DNA from: Pseudomonadota bacterium
GTDB taxonomy: Bacteria > Pseudomonadota > Alphaproteobacteria > Rhizobiales > Rhizobiaceae
Assembly: GCA_023404095.1 (NCBI GenBank)
Contig: JAEYDD010000015.1
Location: 62,001 to 126,000, forward strand
Length of the DNA: 64,000 nucleotides
Reading direction: 5' to 3'
Below are positions 1-7,625 of this stretch, piece after piece (the first letter of the stretch is position 1; the number at the start of each line of letters is the position of its first letter). A model generated the notes under the pieces. The model worked only from the letters and a program-made list of their open reading frames with translations. It ran no database searches and was not told the DNA's origin. The position numbers and the translations under genes were made by a program.

Positions 1-381
1 ACGCTCGACGAGGGCAACCGGCGCTGGACGCCGAATGCGTCGGTGCTGGCCGTCATCCTGTCGAAGACGCACAACCGCACGGCCGCCGGCGAGATGCGTC
101 CCTCCTATACGCATGCCTTCGATACCGGGGCTTCCTGGAGCGCGCTGGCGCTGCAGGCGACCCTTGCCGGCTATCACGTGCACGCCATGGCTGGAATCGA
201 CCGGGACAAGGCAGTCTCAGACCTGAAGGTCCCGGATGGATACCGGGTGGAGGCCGCGCTTGCGATCGGCAGGATTGCTTCGAAGGACATTCTGCCGGAC
301 GACCTGAAGGCCCGAGAAGTCCCAAGCCAGCGCAACCCGGTCTCCTCCTTTGCGTTCGAGGGCGTGTTTAAGCCCGACTGA
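1..381 (+). CDS. nitroreductase family protein, 5' end cut by window edge
   Basis: An open frame runs from base 1 without a start codon to the TGA at 379-381, so only about 126 C-terminal residues are visible. The visible part (SYTHAFDTGASWSALALQATLAGYHVHAMAGID, then GYRVEAALAIGR) aligns by eye with the C-terminal half of the complete nitroreductase at 2304-2903, which has the same FDTGA.W.ALSLQA and GYRVEAAA.VGR segments. Members are FMN-dependent NAD(P)H oxidoreductases acting on nitro compounds or quinones. The physiological substrate cannot be inferred. The two genes look like near-tandem paralogues around the hxlR/hydroquinone reductase pair. Confidence 0.85.
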   Translation, partial: TLDEGNRRWTPNASVLAVILSKTHNRTAAGEMRPSYTHAFDTGASWSALALQATLAGYHVHAMAGIDRDKAVSDLKVPDGYRVEAALAIGRIASKDILPDDLKAREVPSQRNPVSSFAFEGVFKPD

Positions 382-393
382 AGGCCCGCGGTA

Positions 394-1347
394 TCAGAAC
401 AGCAGCTCCTGCGCCGGTCCTACCGGGACAATGCCGCTCGGATTGAGCGAGGCGATCGAGTAGTAGCCCCGCTTGATGTGATCCAGACTGACCGTCTCCG
501 CGATGCCCGGCCAATCGTACATCTGCCGAACGAAGCGACGCAGGCGCGGATAGTCCGCAAGCCTGCGCAAATTGCACTTGAACAGCCCATGATAGGCGGC
601 GTCGAAGCGAACGAGCGTCACGAAAAGCCGGATGTCGGCTTCGGTCGGGTGTTCGGCGAAAAGAAACCGCCTGTCGCCCAGTTCTCCGTCCACCCAGTCC
701 AGCGTCGCGAACACGTCCAGGAACGCTTCCTCATAGGCGAGCTGGGTGGTGGCAAAGCCGGCGCGGTATACGCCGTTGTTGAGACCGGGATAGATCCGCT
801 CGTTGAAGGCGTCGATCGCGGCACGGTAGGCTTCGGGATAGAGGTCGAGCGTGCTCGACGCCAACGCGCCGAACCCGTCATTCATCATCCGCAGGATATC
901 GGCGGACTCGTTGTTGACGATGGTGGCGCGCTTCTTGTCCCAGAGCACGGGCACCGTGGCGCGCCCGGTAAAGTGTGGATCGGCGCGGGCATAGAGCTCG
1001 TGCATGTAGGTCACGCCATTGACCGTGTCCGGGGTCGATCCGGGGTAGTCGCCGAAGCGCCAGCCTTCCCGCGTCAGCGCCGGCTCCACCACGGAAACGC
1101 CGATCACATCCTTCAGGCCTTTGAGGCTGCGGCCGATCAGCGTGCGGGACGCCCAGGGGCAGATGTAGGCGACGTAGAGATGGTAGCGATCCGGCTCCGC
1201 GACAAAGCCGCCTTCGCCGGTCGGTCCCGCCGCGCCGTCCGGCGTCACCCAGTTGCGAAAGCCGGAGATCTGGCGGACGAAGCCGCCCTTCTCGTCCTTC
1301 CCCTGGACCGGTTGCCAGTCGGCCGTCCATTTTCCATCTACCAGCAT
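394..1347 (-). CDS. yqjG: glutathionyl-hydroquinone reductase (xi-class glutathione S-transferase)
   Basis: 317 residues, the usual length of the ECM4/YqjG family. The N-terminal thioredoxin-like domain carries the hallmark Y-I-C-P-W-A motif, with Cys63 as the expected catalytic residue, followed by an all-helical GST C-terminal domain (roughly residues 160-300, with TEADIRLF). These enzymes use glutathione to reduce glutathionyl-hydroquinones in the cytoplasm and act in quinone recycling and detoxification. The ATG at 1347 has an AAAGG ribosome site seven bases upstream. It lies 21 bases after the hxlR-type gene on the same strand, so the two are probably one transcript. Confidence 0.92.
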   Translation of the reverse strand: MLVDGKWTADWQPVQGKDEKGGFVRQISGFRNWVTPDGAAGPTGEGGFVAEPDRYHLYVAYICPWASRTLIGRSLKGLKDVIGVSVVEPALTREGWRFGDYPGSTPDTVNGVTYMHELYARADPHFTGRATVPVLWDKKRATIVNNESADILRMMNDGFGALASSTLDLYPEAYRAAIDAFNERIYPGLNNGVYRAGFATTQLAYEEAFLDVFATLDWVDGELGDRRFLFAEHPTEADIRLFVTLVRFDAAYHGLFKCNLRRLADYPRLRRFVRQMYDWPGIAETVSLDHIKRGYYSIASLNPSGIVPVGPAQELLF

Positions 1348-1368
1348 ATGTTTGCCTTTCGTCCTGTC

Positions 1369-1749
1369 CTAAGCTTCCGTTGACACGCGCTCGCGATACT
1401 TTTCCCGTGCGACGATGATCGAGGCGTGGTTGGCTCGGGCCCAGCCGGTCAGCGCCTGGATCGGCTCCAGCAAAGACCGCCCAAGCGGCGTCAGCGCGTA
1501 GTCGACGCGCGGCGGAATCACCGGGTAGAAGGTGCGCGAAACGAGCCCGTCCTGTTCCAGTCTTCGGAGCGTTCGGGCGAGCATGTGCTGGGAGACGTCA
1601 CCGATTTCTCGTTTCAGCTCATTGAAACGCAGGGTTTCATTGGCAAGCGCTTCGAGCACCAGGGTGCTCCACTGGTCACCGATGCGATCGAGCACGTCCC
1701 TGATCGGACAGTTGCCATTCATATGCCGCTTCGCCGCCTTCGCGCCCAT
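1369..1749 (-). CDS. HxlR-family winged-helix transcriptional regulator
   Basis: 126 residues from the ATG at 1749, chosen because GGGAGG stands just upstream; the open frame extends further 5' but without family similarity. The family signature is clear: NCPIRDVLDRIGDQWSTLVL near the N-terminus with a conserved Cys, a recognition region (RFNELKREIGDVSQHMLARTLRRLEQDGLV) and the wing (PPRVDYALTPLGRSL). HxlR/HypR/YodB-type regulators often use the N-terminal Cys to sense quinones, aldehydes or diamide. Here it sits upstream of the hydroquinone reductase and divergent from a nitroreductase transcript, which fits such a sensor role (inference). Confidence 0.9.
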   Translation of the reverse strand: MGAKAAKRHMNGNCPIRDVLDRIGDQWSTLVLEALANETLRFNELKREIGDVSQHMLARTLRRLEQDGLVSRTFYPVIPPRVDYALTPLGRSLLEPIQALTGWARANHASIIVAREKYRERVSTEA

Positions 1750-1769
1750 CACTTTCCTCCCTAACCGAC

Positions 1770-1787
1770 GGTCACATCCGTGTGACC
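1770..1787. promoter_or_regulatory. inverted repeat upstream of hxlR-type gene
   Basis: A perfect 7-base inverted repeat, GGTCACA-tccg-TGTGACC, lies about 20 bases upstream of the regulator's start, where its own promoter or leader should be. It could be an autoregulatory operator or a leader hairpin. Confidence 0.4.
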
Positions 1788-1808
1788 AGGAACTGAAACG
1801 ATGACTTC

Positions 1809-1836
1809 TTGTCAAAAATTCAAGTGCAGTTATGTA
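1809..1836 (+). promoter_or_regulatory. candidate promoter of the DUF2218-nitroreductase transcript
   Basis: TTGTCA at 1809-1814 and TATGTA at 1831-1836 are separated by 16 bases and resemble sigma70-type -35 and -10 elements pointing at the DUF2218 gene. The CAAATATG repeats start five bases further downstream, an arrangement suited to repression. Confidence 0.4.
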
Positions 1837-1840
1837 TAGC

Positions 1841-1869
1841 CAAATATGGACCTGGTTCAAATATGAACC
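1841..1869. promoter_or_regulatory. operator-like direct and inverted repeats between hxlR and DUF2218 genes
   Basis: CAAATATGGACC (1841-1852) and CAAATATGAACC (1858-1869) are direct repeats differing at one base, with starts 17 bases apart. The second overlaps a perfect inverted repeat, GGTTCA-AATA-TGAACC (1854-1869). This is the only repeat-rich part of the divergent intergenic region and is the best candidate for binding of the adjacent HxlR-type regulator (inference from position). Confidence 0.5.
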
Positions 1870-1917
1870 GCTATTGCGACGCGCGCAATTCCAGGTCCAG
1901 GCCGGAGAAGTACCTGA

Positions 1918-2208
1918 ATGAGTTCATCTATTGCACGGGTCGAGACCGTACACGCCAGCCGCTACCTGCAGCAGCTTTGCAAGCACTGGAGCCACAAATT
2001 CGCTGTGGAGTTCGACGAAGCCGCCGGCTGCGTTCCTTTTGGCGACGATCAGTTCCTGCGGCTGTCGGCCGCGGAGGATGTGTTGACGATGACGCTTGAT
2101 GCCCCGGGTAGTGGTTCGACCGAGCGACTGGAGAGCGTCGTTACCGATCATCTCAAGCGCTTCGCCTTTCGCGAAGAGCTGGCCATCAGCTGGGAAAAAT
2201 CCGGCTAA
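1918..2208 (+). CDS. DUF2218 domain-containing protein
   Basis: 96 residues, full length for DUF2218: ARVETVHASRYLQQLCKHWSHKF is the conserved N-terminal helix region, followed by VEFDEAAGCVPFG and an LxMTLDAP strand. The ATG at 1918 follows GGAGAAG (1904-1910) with a seven-base spacer. DUF2218 proteins are small, cytoplasmic and of unknown function, and often sit near siderophore, redox or detoxification genes. A nitroreductase gene begins 95 bases downstream on the same strand, so co-transcription is likely. Confidence 0.85.
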   Translation: MSSSIARVETVHASRYLQQLCKHWSHKFAVEFDEAAGCVPFGDDQFLRLSAAEDVLTMTLDAPGSGSTERLESVVTDHLKRFAFREELAISWEKSG

Positions 2209-2303
2209 CTCATTCTCGATCCCATCCGGCGTATCCACGCGCACATCCCCAACGGCCGGTCTTCCTCCTCCCAAGTCGGCCGACTTCGTAAAAGGAAACT
2301 ACC

Positions 2304-2903
2304 ATGACTGCTGCCAACAGCCGCAAGGCCGACCATGCGATCGATCCCCTCTTCCTGAACCGTTGGTCCCCGCGCGCCTACAGCGGCGAGACGATGCCGG
2401 AAAGCGACCTGCTGGCAATCCTTGAGGCGGCCCATTGGGCGCCGTCCGCCTACAATTCGCAGCCCTGGCGCTTCGTCTATGCGCTGCGCGATAGCGCTGA
2501 GTGGAACAAACTGTTCCCGATATTGAACGACTTCAACCAGAGCTGGGCGAAGGACGCTTCCGCTCTGATCGTCATCATCTCGAAGTCGCATTTCCTGGCG
2601 CCCGGTGCCAGCGAGGAGAGCATCTCCTACAGCCATTCCTTCGATACAGGCGCCGCGTGGGGCGCACTGTCGCTTCAGGCACAGCTTTCCGGTTATCAGG
2701 CGCACGGCATGACCGGCATCCACTTCGACAAGGCCAGGGAGATCCTGCAGTTGCCGGAGGGCTACCGCGTGGAGGCCGCCGCCGTGGTCGGCCGTGTCGG
2801 CGACAAGTCGCAGCTGCCGGAGTTCCTGCAGACGCGTGAAACACCGAGCCCGCGCCGGCCGTTGTCCGAAGTCGTCTTCAACGGCAGTTTCCCGAGCGAG
2901 TAA
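2304..2903 (+). CDS. nitroreductase family protein
   Basis: 199 residues. The N-terminus has the FMN-phosphate-binding region (LFLNRWSPRAYSGETM, with the R-S-x-R-x-Y/F pattern). Next come EAAHWAPSAYNSQPWRFVYA, which is highly typical of NfsB/YdjA-like nitroreductases, and a C-terminal GYRVEAAAVVGRVGD segment. Its likely role is FMN-dependent two-electron reduction of nitroaromatics or quinones. The ATG at 2304 follows AAAGGAAA. It is the complete paralogue of the truncated frame at 1-381 and probably belongs to the redox-stress island governed by the HxlR regulator (inference). Confidence 0.9.
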   Translation: MTAANSRKADHAIDPLFLNRWSPRAYSGETMPESDLLAILEAAHWAPSAYNSQPWRFVYALRDSAEWNKLFPILNDFNQSWAKDASALIVIISKSHFLAPGASEESISYSHSFDTGAAWGALSLQAQLSGYQAHGMTGIHFDKAREILQLPEGYRVEAAAVVGRVGDKSQLPEFLQTRETPSPRRPLSEVVFNGSFPSE

Positions 2904-2918
2904 GTTGCCCTGAACGAA

Positions 2919-2953
2919 AGAAATAACCCCGCCGCGATGTCGCGGGCTATTTC
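2919..2953 (+). terminator. imperfect hairpin after nitroreductase gene
   Basis: GAAATA...TATTTC flanks a CCCGC/GCGGG stem between the nitroreductase stop and the convergent end of gyrB. There is no strong T-run, so it is a tentative terminator for either strand. Confidence 0.4.
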
Positions 2954-3000
2954 ATTATCCGGATTCGAGAGCCGAATCAGGCCCCGAGAGCGTAACCGCG

Positions 3001-5433
3001 TCAGATGTCGAGGTTTGCAACGCTCAGCGCATTGTCCTGGATAAACTCGCGCCGAGGCTCGACTTCGTCGCCCATGAGGCGTGAGAAAAGGCCATCGGCG
3101 TCGGTCGCATCCGCAACGCGCACCTGCAGGAGCGAGCGGACGTTGGGGTCAAGTGTCGTTTCCCAAAGTTGCTCGGCATTCATCTCGCCGAGACCTTTGT
3201 AGCGCTGCAGGCTCAGCCCCTTGCGGCCTGAGGCGAAGACCGCGTCGAGCAGGGCGCGCGGTCCGCTGATCTCGACCTCCGCGTCCTTGCGCCGCAGCTT
3301 CGGCGGAATGGCGTAGATGTCCTTCAGCCTGACGGTCAACTGATCGATGTGGCGGGCGTCGGAAGAGCCGATGAGCGCCATGTCGAGATGGGCGAATTCC
3401 TTCACACCGCGCACGGTCCGTTCGAACTTCAGGCCGCCGTCGGAAGCGACGATACCGGTCCAGCCGCGCTCGGTCTCTTCGGCGATCAGATCGAGACGGC
3501 GGGCAACCTGCTCGGCCATCTCCGCGTAGTCTTCGCGGTTGTGGCTGAGCTCCAGATTGAGCGCGCCGCAGATCGCAGCCTGCTCGACGATGGAGCGGTT
3601 GTAGCGCGAATGCAGGCCTTCGAGCAGCGTGCGCAGGCGAAGCGCGTCCTGAATGACCTCGCGCATATCCTGTCCGGCGCGCACTTCGCCGGAACCGAGC
3701 TCCAGCGTCGCATCGTCCAGACCGGCAGCGATCAGGTAGTCGTCCAGTGCCTTTTCGTCCTTCAGGTACTGCGAGGACTTTCCGCGCGCGACCTTATAGA
3801 GCGGCGGCTGGGCAATGTAGAGATGGCCCCGTTCGATCAGCTCCGGCATCTGCCGGAAGAAGAAGGTCAGAAGCAGCGTGCGGATATGGGCGCCGTCGAC
3901 GTCCGCATCCGTCATGATGATAATTTTGTGGTACCGCAGCTTCTCGGGATTGAACTCGTCCTTGCCGATCGACGTGCCGAGCGCGGTAATCAGCGTGCCT
4001 ATTTCCTGGCTGGAGAGCATCTTGTCGAAGCGTGCCCGCTCAACGTTGAGGATCTTGCCGCGCAAGGGCAGGATGGCCTGGTTCTCGCGGGAACGGCCCT
4101 GCTTGGCAGATCCGCCGGCCGAATCACCCTCCACCAGGAAGAGTTCCGACTTGGCCGGATCCCGTTCGGAGCAATCGGCGAGCTTGCCGGGCAGCGAAGA
4201 AATGTCGAGAGCGCCCTTGCGGCGGGTCAGTTCGCGCGCCTTGCGCGCCGCTTCGCGGGCCGCGGCGGCCTCAACCACCTTGCCGACCAGCACCTTGGCG
4301 TCGGAAGGGTGTTCTTCGAGCCAGTGGCTCAACGCCTCGTTGACGAGGCTTTCGACGACCGGGCGGACCTCGGAGGACACGAGCTTGTCCTTTGTCTGCG
4401 AGGAGAACTTCGGATCGGGCACCTTGACGGAGAGCACGGCCGTCAGCCCCTCGCGGCAATCATCGCCCGTCAGCGAGACCTTTTCCTTCTTCAGAATGCC
4501 CGAGCTTTCGGCATAGGAGACGACCTGACGCGTCAGCGCCCCGCGGAATCCGGCAAGGTGCGTGCCGCCGTCGCGCTGAGGGATGTTGTTGGTGAAGCAC
4601 AGCACGTTCTCATGGTAGCTGTCGTTCCACCACATGGCGACTTCGACCGTGATTCCGTCGCGCTCGCCGCGAATGGAGACGGGCTTTGCGACCAGCGGCT
4701 TCTTGGCGCGATCGAGATAGCTGACGAAGGCTTCCAGGCCGCCGTCATACATCAATTCGTCCTGCTTGACGTCGGAGTGGCGTCGGTCGGTCAGGAGGAT
4801 GCGGACGCCGGAATTCAGGAATGCCAGCTCGCGAAGGCGATGCTCCAGGGTCTGGTAGTTGAACTCGATGTTGGAGAAGGTTTCGGGGCTGGGCAGGAAG
4901 GTGACTTCGGTGCCGGTCTCGTCGCCGCATTTGCCGGTGACGGCCAGAGGGCCGTCGGCGACGCCGTGCGTGAAACTCATCTCGTGGATGTTTCCGCCGC
5001 GCCGGATCTTCAGCTTCAGCGAGACCGACAGAGCGTTCACGACCGAAACGCCAACGCCATGCAGGCCGCCGGAGACCTTGTAGGAGTTCTGGTCGAACTT
5101 TCCGCCGGCATGCAACTGGGTCATGATGACCTCGGCAGCCGAGACGCCTTCTTCCTTGTGAATGTCGGTCGGAATGCCGCGGCCATTGTCGGTCACGGTG
5201 ACTGAACCGTCTGCGTTCAGCGTCACCGTCACGAGATCCGCATGACCGGCCAGCGCTTCGTCGATCGCATTGTCCACGACTTCATAGACCATGTGGTGCA
5301 GGCCCGACCCGTCGTCCGTGTCGCCGATATACATGCCGGGACGCTTGCGCACGGCATCAAGGCCCTTGAGGACCTTGATGGAATCTGCGCCATACTCGGC
5401 CGGGCCGTTGTCGGTCTCGGTGATGTCAGTCAT
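3001..5433 (-). CDS. gyrB: DNA gyrase subunit B
   Basis: 810 residues, standard length for alphaproteobacterial GyrB. In order: the GHKL ATPase domain (RPGMYIGDT near 32, EVVDNAIDEA at 51-60, TDNGRGIP near 81, then GLHGVG), the transducer domain, the TOPRIM domain (LFLVEGDSAGGSAKQGR and the metal-binding DADVDGAHI), and the C-terminal GyrA-binding tail (QRYKGLGEMNAEQLWETT). With GyrA it introduces negative supercoils ahead of forks and transcription. ParE is excluded by TOPRIM details only provisionally, but nearness to the origin and length favour GyrB. It is transcribed alone, with a candidate promoter just upstream. Confidence 0.97.
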   Translation of the reverse strand: MTDITETDNGPAEYGADSIKVLKGLDAVRKRPGMYIGDTDDGSGLHHMVYEVVDNAIDEALAGHADLVTVTLNADGSVTVTDNGRGIPTDIHKEEGVSAAEVIMTQLHAGGKFDQNSYKVSGGLHGVGVSVVNALSVSLKLKIRRGGNIHEMSFTHGVADGPLAVTGKCGDETGTEVTFLPSPETFSNIEFNYQTLEHRLRELAFLNSGVRILLTDRRHSDVKQDELMYDGGLEAFVSYLDRAKKPLVAKPVSIRGERDGITVEVAMWWNDSYHENVLCFTNNIPQRDGGTHLAGFRGALTRQVVSYAESSGILKKEKVSLTGDDCREGLTAVLSVKVPDPKFSSQTKDKLVSSEVRPVVESLVNEALSHWLEEHPSDAKVLVGKVVEAAAAREAARKARELTRRKGALDISSLPGKLADCSERDPAKSELFLVEGDSAGGSAKQGRSRENQAILPLRGKILNVERARFDKMLSSQEIGTLITALGTSIGKDEFNPEKLRYHKIIIMTDADVDGAHIRTLLLTFFFRQMPELIERGHLYIAQPPLYKVARGKSSQYLKDEKALDDYLIAAGLDDATLELGSGEVRAGQDMREVIQDALRLRTLLEGLHSRYNRSIVEQAAICGALNLELSHNREDYAEMAEQVARRLDLIAEETERGWTGIVASDGGLKFERTVRGVKEFAHLDMALIGSSDARHIDQLTVRLKDIYAIPPKLRRKDAEVEISGPRALLDAVFASGRKGLSLQRYKGLGEMNAEQLWETTLDPNVRSLLQVRVADATDADGLFSRLMGDEVEPRREFIQDNALSVANLDI

Positions 5434-5501
5434 ACGGGGTGTCTTTCCAGCGTTCCTGAAGAGGTGGGAAACGGCGAATCACCGGTTTTCCAGCTTAACG
5501 A

Positions 5502-5530
5502 ATATAGGGATTTCGGCTCGATTCTCCAAA
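5502..5530 (-). promoter_or_regulatory. candidate gyrB promoter
   Basis: On the minus strand, TTTGGA (5525-5530) and CTATAT (5502-5507) are separated by exactly 17 bases. CTATAT matches the -10 element typical of rhizobial housekeeping promoters. It lies about 70 bases upstream of the gyrB ATG. Confidence 0.45.
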
Positions 5531-5565
5531 CCGTGTGACCGTCAATAGCGGCAGAAATCAGGGGA

Positions 5566-5946
5566 TCACGGCGTTTTCCGGCGCGTAGTGCAGGCCTTTT
5601 CCAGTATCCCGGCCAGCCGCCTGATCGTCTCAGGCGGCAGATTGCCGATTTCGACGGCGAGGCGGTTGGCAAAGGCCGTGTATTCGGGCGGAAGACCGGC
5701 CGTATCCACGGTAATCCTCGGGTCGGAAATCCGCGCGATGCGAAAAAGCTCCTCCGCCTCATCCCAGATGATGTTGAAGTAGCCGGCCACCCGCTGCAGG
5801 AATTCAAAGCTCGGCAAGCCCCGCCGTCCGTGTTCGAGTGCGGACAGATAGGCCGGAGAGACGCCGAGCGCCTTGGCCATCTCCTTCTGCGTGACGCCTT
5901 TCCTGGTGCGCAGGTGACGCACCGCAACGCCGAAGGGGGTGGTCAT
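5566..5946 (-). CDS. XRE-family helix-turn-helix regulator
   Basis: 126 residues. Residues about 8-62 form a Cro/C1-type HTH (RHLRTRKGVTQKEMAKALGVSPAYLSALEHGRRG), followed by a helical segment (FLQRVAGYFNIIWDEAEELFRIA) and a C-terminal stretch ending in a basic tail. The start overlaps the stop of the Smr gene (ATGA at 5943-5946), indicating translational coupling at the end of the Tim44-MltA-Smr-XRE transcript. Target genes are unknown. The segment after the HTH (PPEYTAFANRLAVEIGNLP) resembles other rhizobial chromosomal regulators of this position rather than phage repressors. Confidence 0.9.
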   Translation of the reverse strand: MTTPFGVAVRHLRTRKGVTQKEMAKALGVSPAYLSALEHGRRGLPSFEFLQRVAGYFNIIWDEAEELFRIARISDPRITVDTAGLPPEYTAFANRLAVEIGNLPPETIRRLAGILEKACTTRRKTP

Positions 5947-6512
5947 TCCGGCGCCCCTTTCCCCCGCGCCAGCCGCACATACAAGGCGCCCTCGCCCCCA
6001 TGATTGCGCGCGGCCGGCTCATACGAAGAAATCAGCGGCCTGAACTCCGGCAGCGAGAACCAGAGCGGCACGGCGCGCTTCAAGGCGCCGTCACTTCCGA
6101 TCGACGCGCCCTTGCCGGTGATCACCAGCACATGGCGCATCCCCCGTGCATGTGCCTGGAGCATAAAGCTCAGCAGCAGACCATGCGCTTCGCTTTGGAT
6201 CATGCCATGCAGGTCGATGCGCGCCTCCAGCGCCAGACGGCCCTTTGCCAGCTTTCGCCGCACCGGACGTTCCAGCGGATGATGCTGTCGCTCGCTCTTG
6301 CCGGCATTCGTTATCCGGATTCCGCTCTTCTCCGAATTGCCAGTCGCCTTTTGAACGACATCCTCAGCCGGCAAAGCGGCTCCGGGTTCGGGAGCGAAGA
6401 GGGCTTCGAGCGTCTCAAGCTCCTCCATCCGGCCCGGCAGTGGCTTGGCGCTTCGCGCGACCTTGCCCCAGAGTATCCGGTCTTCGGCGCTGAGCGACCT
6501 ATCCTTCGCCAT
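5943..6512 (-). CDS. Smr/MutS2-type domain protein
   Basis: 189 residues from the ATG at 6512; the open frame extends 30 codons upstream but into the mltA 3' end. A variable basic N-terminal half (EDRILWGKVARSAKPLPGR) precedes an Smr domain (about residues 95-180) with the key RIDLHGM motif and an ITGKG motif. Smr domains are DNA- or RNA-nicking folds. Stand-alone versions in alphaproteobacteria have no settled role. The start overlaps the mltA stop by 14 bases and the stop overlaps the XRE start, so it is embedded in one operon. Confidence 0.9.
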   Translation of the reverse strand: MAKDRSLSAEDRILWGKVARSAKPLPGRMEELETLEALFAPEPGAALPAEDVVQKATGNSEKSGIRITNAGKSERQHHPLERPVRRKLAKGRLALEARIDLHGMIQSEAHGLLLSFMLQAHARGMRHVLVITGKGASIGSDGALKRAVPLWFSLPEFRPLISSYEPAARNHGGEGALYVRLARGKGAPE

Positions 6513-7614
6513 GGCGAAATCTCTCGGCGATCGACCGCGGAACGAATACGTAGAAGTCGGCGGTGTTGCGAACGTTTCCAGCCAGGTCGCCGGCGGCGTC
6601 ACCGGAGCCGGTGAAAATGTCCCCGCGGGCAGCCCCCACGATCGCCGAGCCGGTGTCGAGCGCCAACATGGTCCGGGCGAACGGCCTGCCGCCGTCCAGA
6701 TGCGTCAGGCTGTCGCTGCGGATGAAGAAGGGCGTGCCGAAGGTGTGGATCAGGCGGTCGACGGCAATCGACCGGCCGGCGACGATCGGAATTTTTGCGG
6801 CAGCGACCGGCCCGAGCTCGGGATCATCGACCATGGCATCGCGGAAAAAGATATAGGAGCGGTTGTGCCAGAGGATTTCGTCGATGCGATCCGGGTGGCG
6901 CATCAGCCAGTTTCGGATCGAACCCATCGATACCGTCGCCGGATCGATTTCACCATGCTCGATCAGGAGCTTCCCGATCGGCGAAAAGCGATGTCCGGAC
7001 TTGGCCGCATAGGTGATGCGCCGTACCGAACCGTCGGGATAACGGAGCCGGGCTGCCCCCTGCACGTGGATGAAGAAGACATCGACCTTCGAACGCGCAT
7101 AGGCGATCTCAAGGTTTCGTCCGTGGAGAAGCCCCTGATCGATGGCCCGACGATCGGGATATTCCTCGATTTTGCCCTCGCGCATTCTGCCAAAGGCGAA
7201 ATACGGATCGAAACCTCTGGGCCGGTTCGCGTCGTCGACGTCGACCATGTCGTCGGGACGACGGTAGAAGGGATAGCGGAAATGGGCGTCCGGCTTGTCG
7301 CGCACTTCCACTTCCGGCTCGTAATAGGCCGTGACGAAGCCGCTTTCGCCCTGGCCGGTCTCGATCAGGTAGGGCTGGAACCAGCTTTCGAAGCAGGCGC
7401 GGGCCTGCGACGGTCCGGAAGGCGTGATCTCTGCTGCTGCACTCAAAATGGGAAGCAGATCCTCGGCAGCAATGCCGAGCGATCCGGTGCGATAGGGCTT
7501 GTTGGTGACGATATGGTCGCGACAGCGCGCCATCGCCAAGAACAGCGCGGTGGGATCGTCTTCCGTCCATCCGGGCAGATCGGAAAAAGCGACCGGTTTC
7601 AGACGGAAGTCCAT
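6499..7614 (-). CDS. mltA: membrane-bound lytic murein transglycosylase A (MltA family)
   Basis: 371 residues from the ATG at 7614, 11 bases after the Tim44-like gene. MltA double-psi barrel segments are visible: GFVTAYYEPEVEV in the insert region, IEYPDRRAIDQG, VFFIHVQGAARLRYPDGS, and the C-terminal 3D domain (ALDTGSAIVGAARGDIFTGSG, containing the catalytic Asp-rich D.G.AI...R.DIF.G). The enzyme cleaves glycan strands to 1,6-anhydromuramyl ends in the periplasm. No convincing signal peptide is visible from this start, so export may depend on an upstream start (the frame extends to 7698) or on a non-standard route. Confidence 0.92.
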   Translation of the reverse strand: MDFRLKPVAFSDLPGWTEDDPTALFLAMARCRDHIVTNKPYRTGSLGIAAEDLLPILSAAAEITPSGPSQARACFESWFQPYLIETGQGESGFVTAYYEPEVEVRDKPDAHFRYPFYRRPDDMVDVDDANRPRGFDPYFAFGRMREGKIEEYPDRRAIDQGLLHGRNLEIAYARSKVDVFFIHVQGAARLRYPDGSVRRITYAAKSGHRFSPIGKLLIEHGEIDPATVSMGSIRNWLMRHPDRIDEILWHNRSYIFFRDAMVDDPELGPVAAAKIPIVAGRSIAVDRLIHTFGTPFFIRSDSLTHLDGGRPFARTMLALDTGSAIVGAARGDIFTGSGDAAGDLAGNVRNTADFYVFVPRSIAERFRHGEG

Positions 7615-7625
7615 CGTTTTGCCAA

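Noticed and set aside
3349..5205. A 618-codon open frame on the plus strand opposite gyrB
   Set aside because: It is the complement of the gyrB coding frame in high-GC DNA; no ribosome site, no family similarity, and gyrB is certain.
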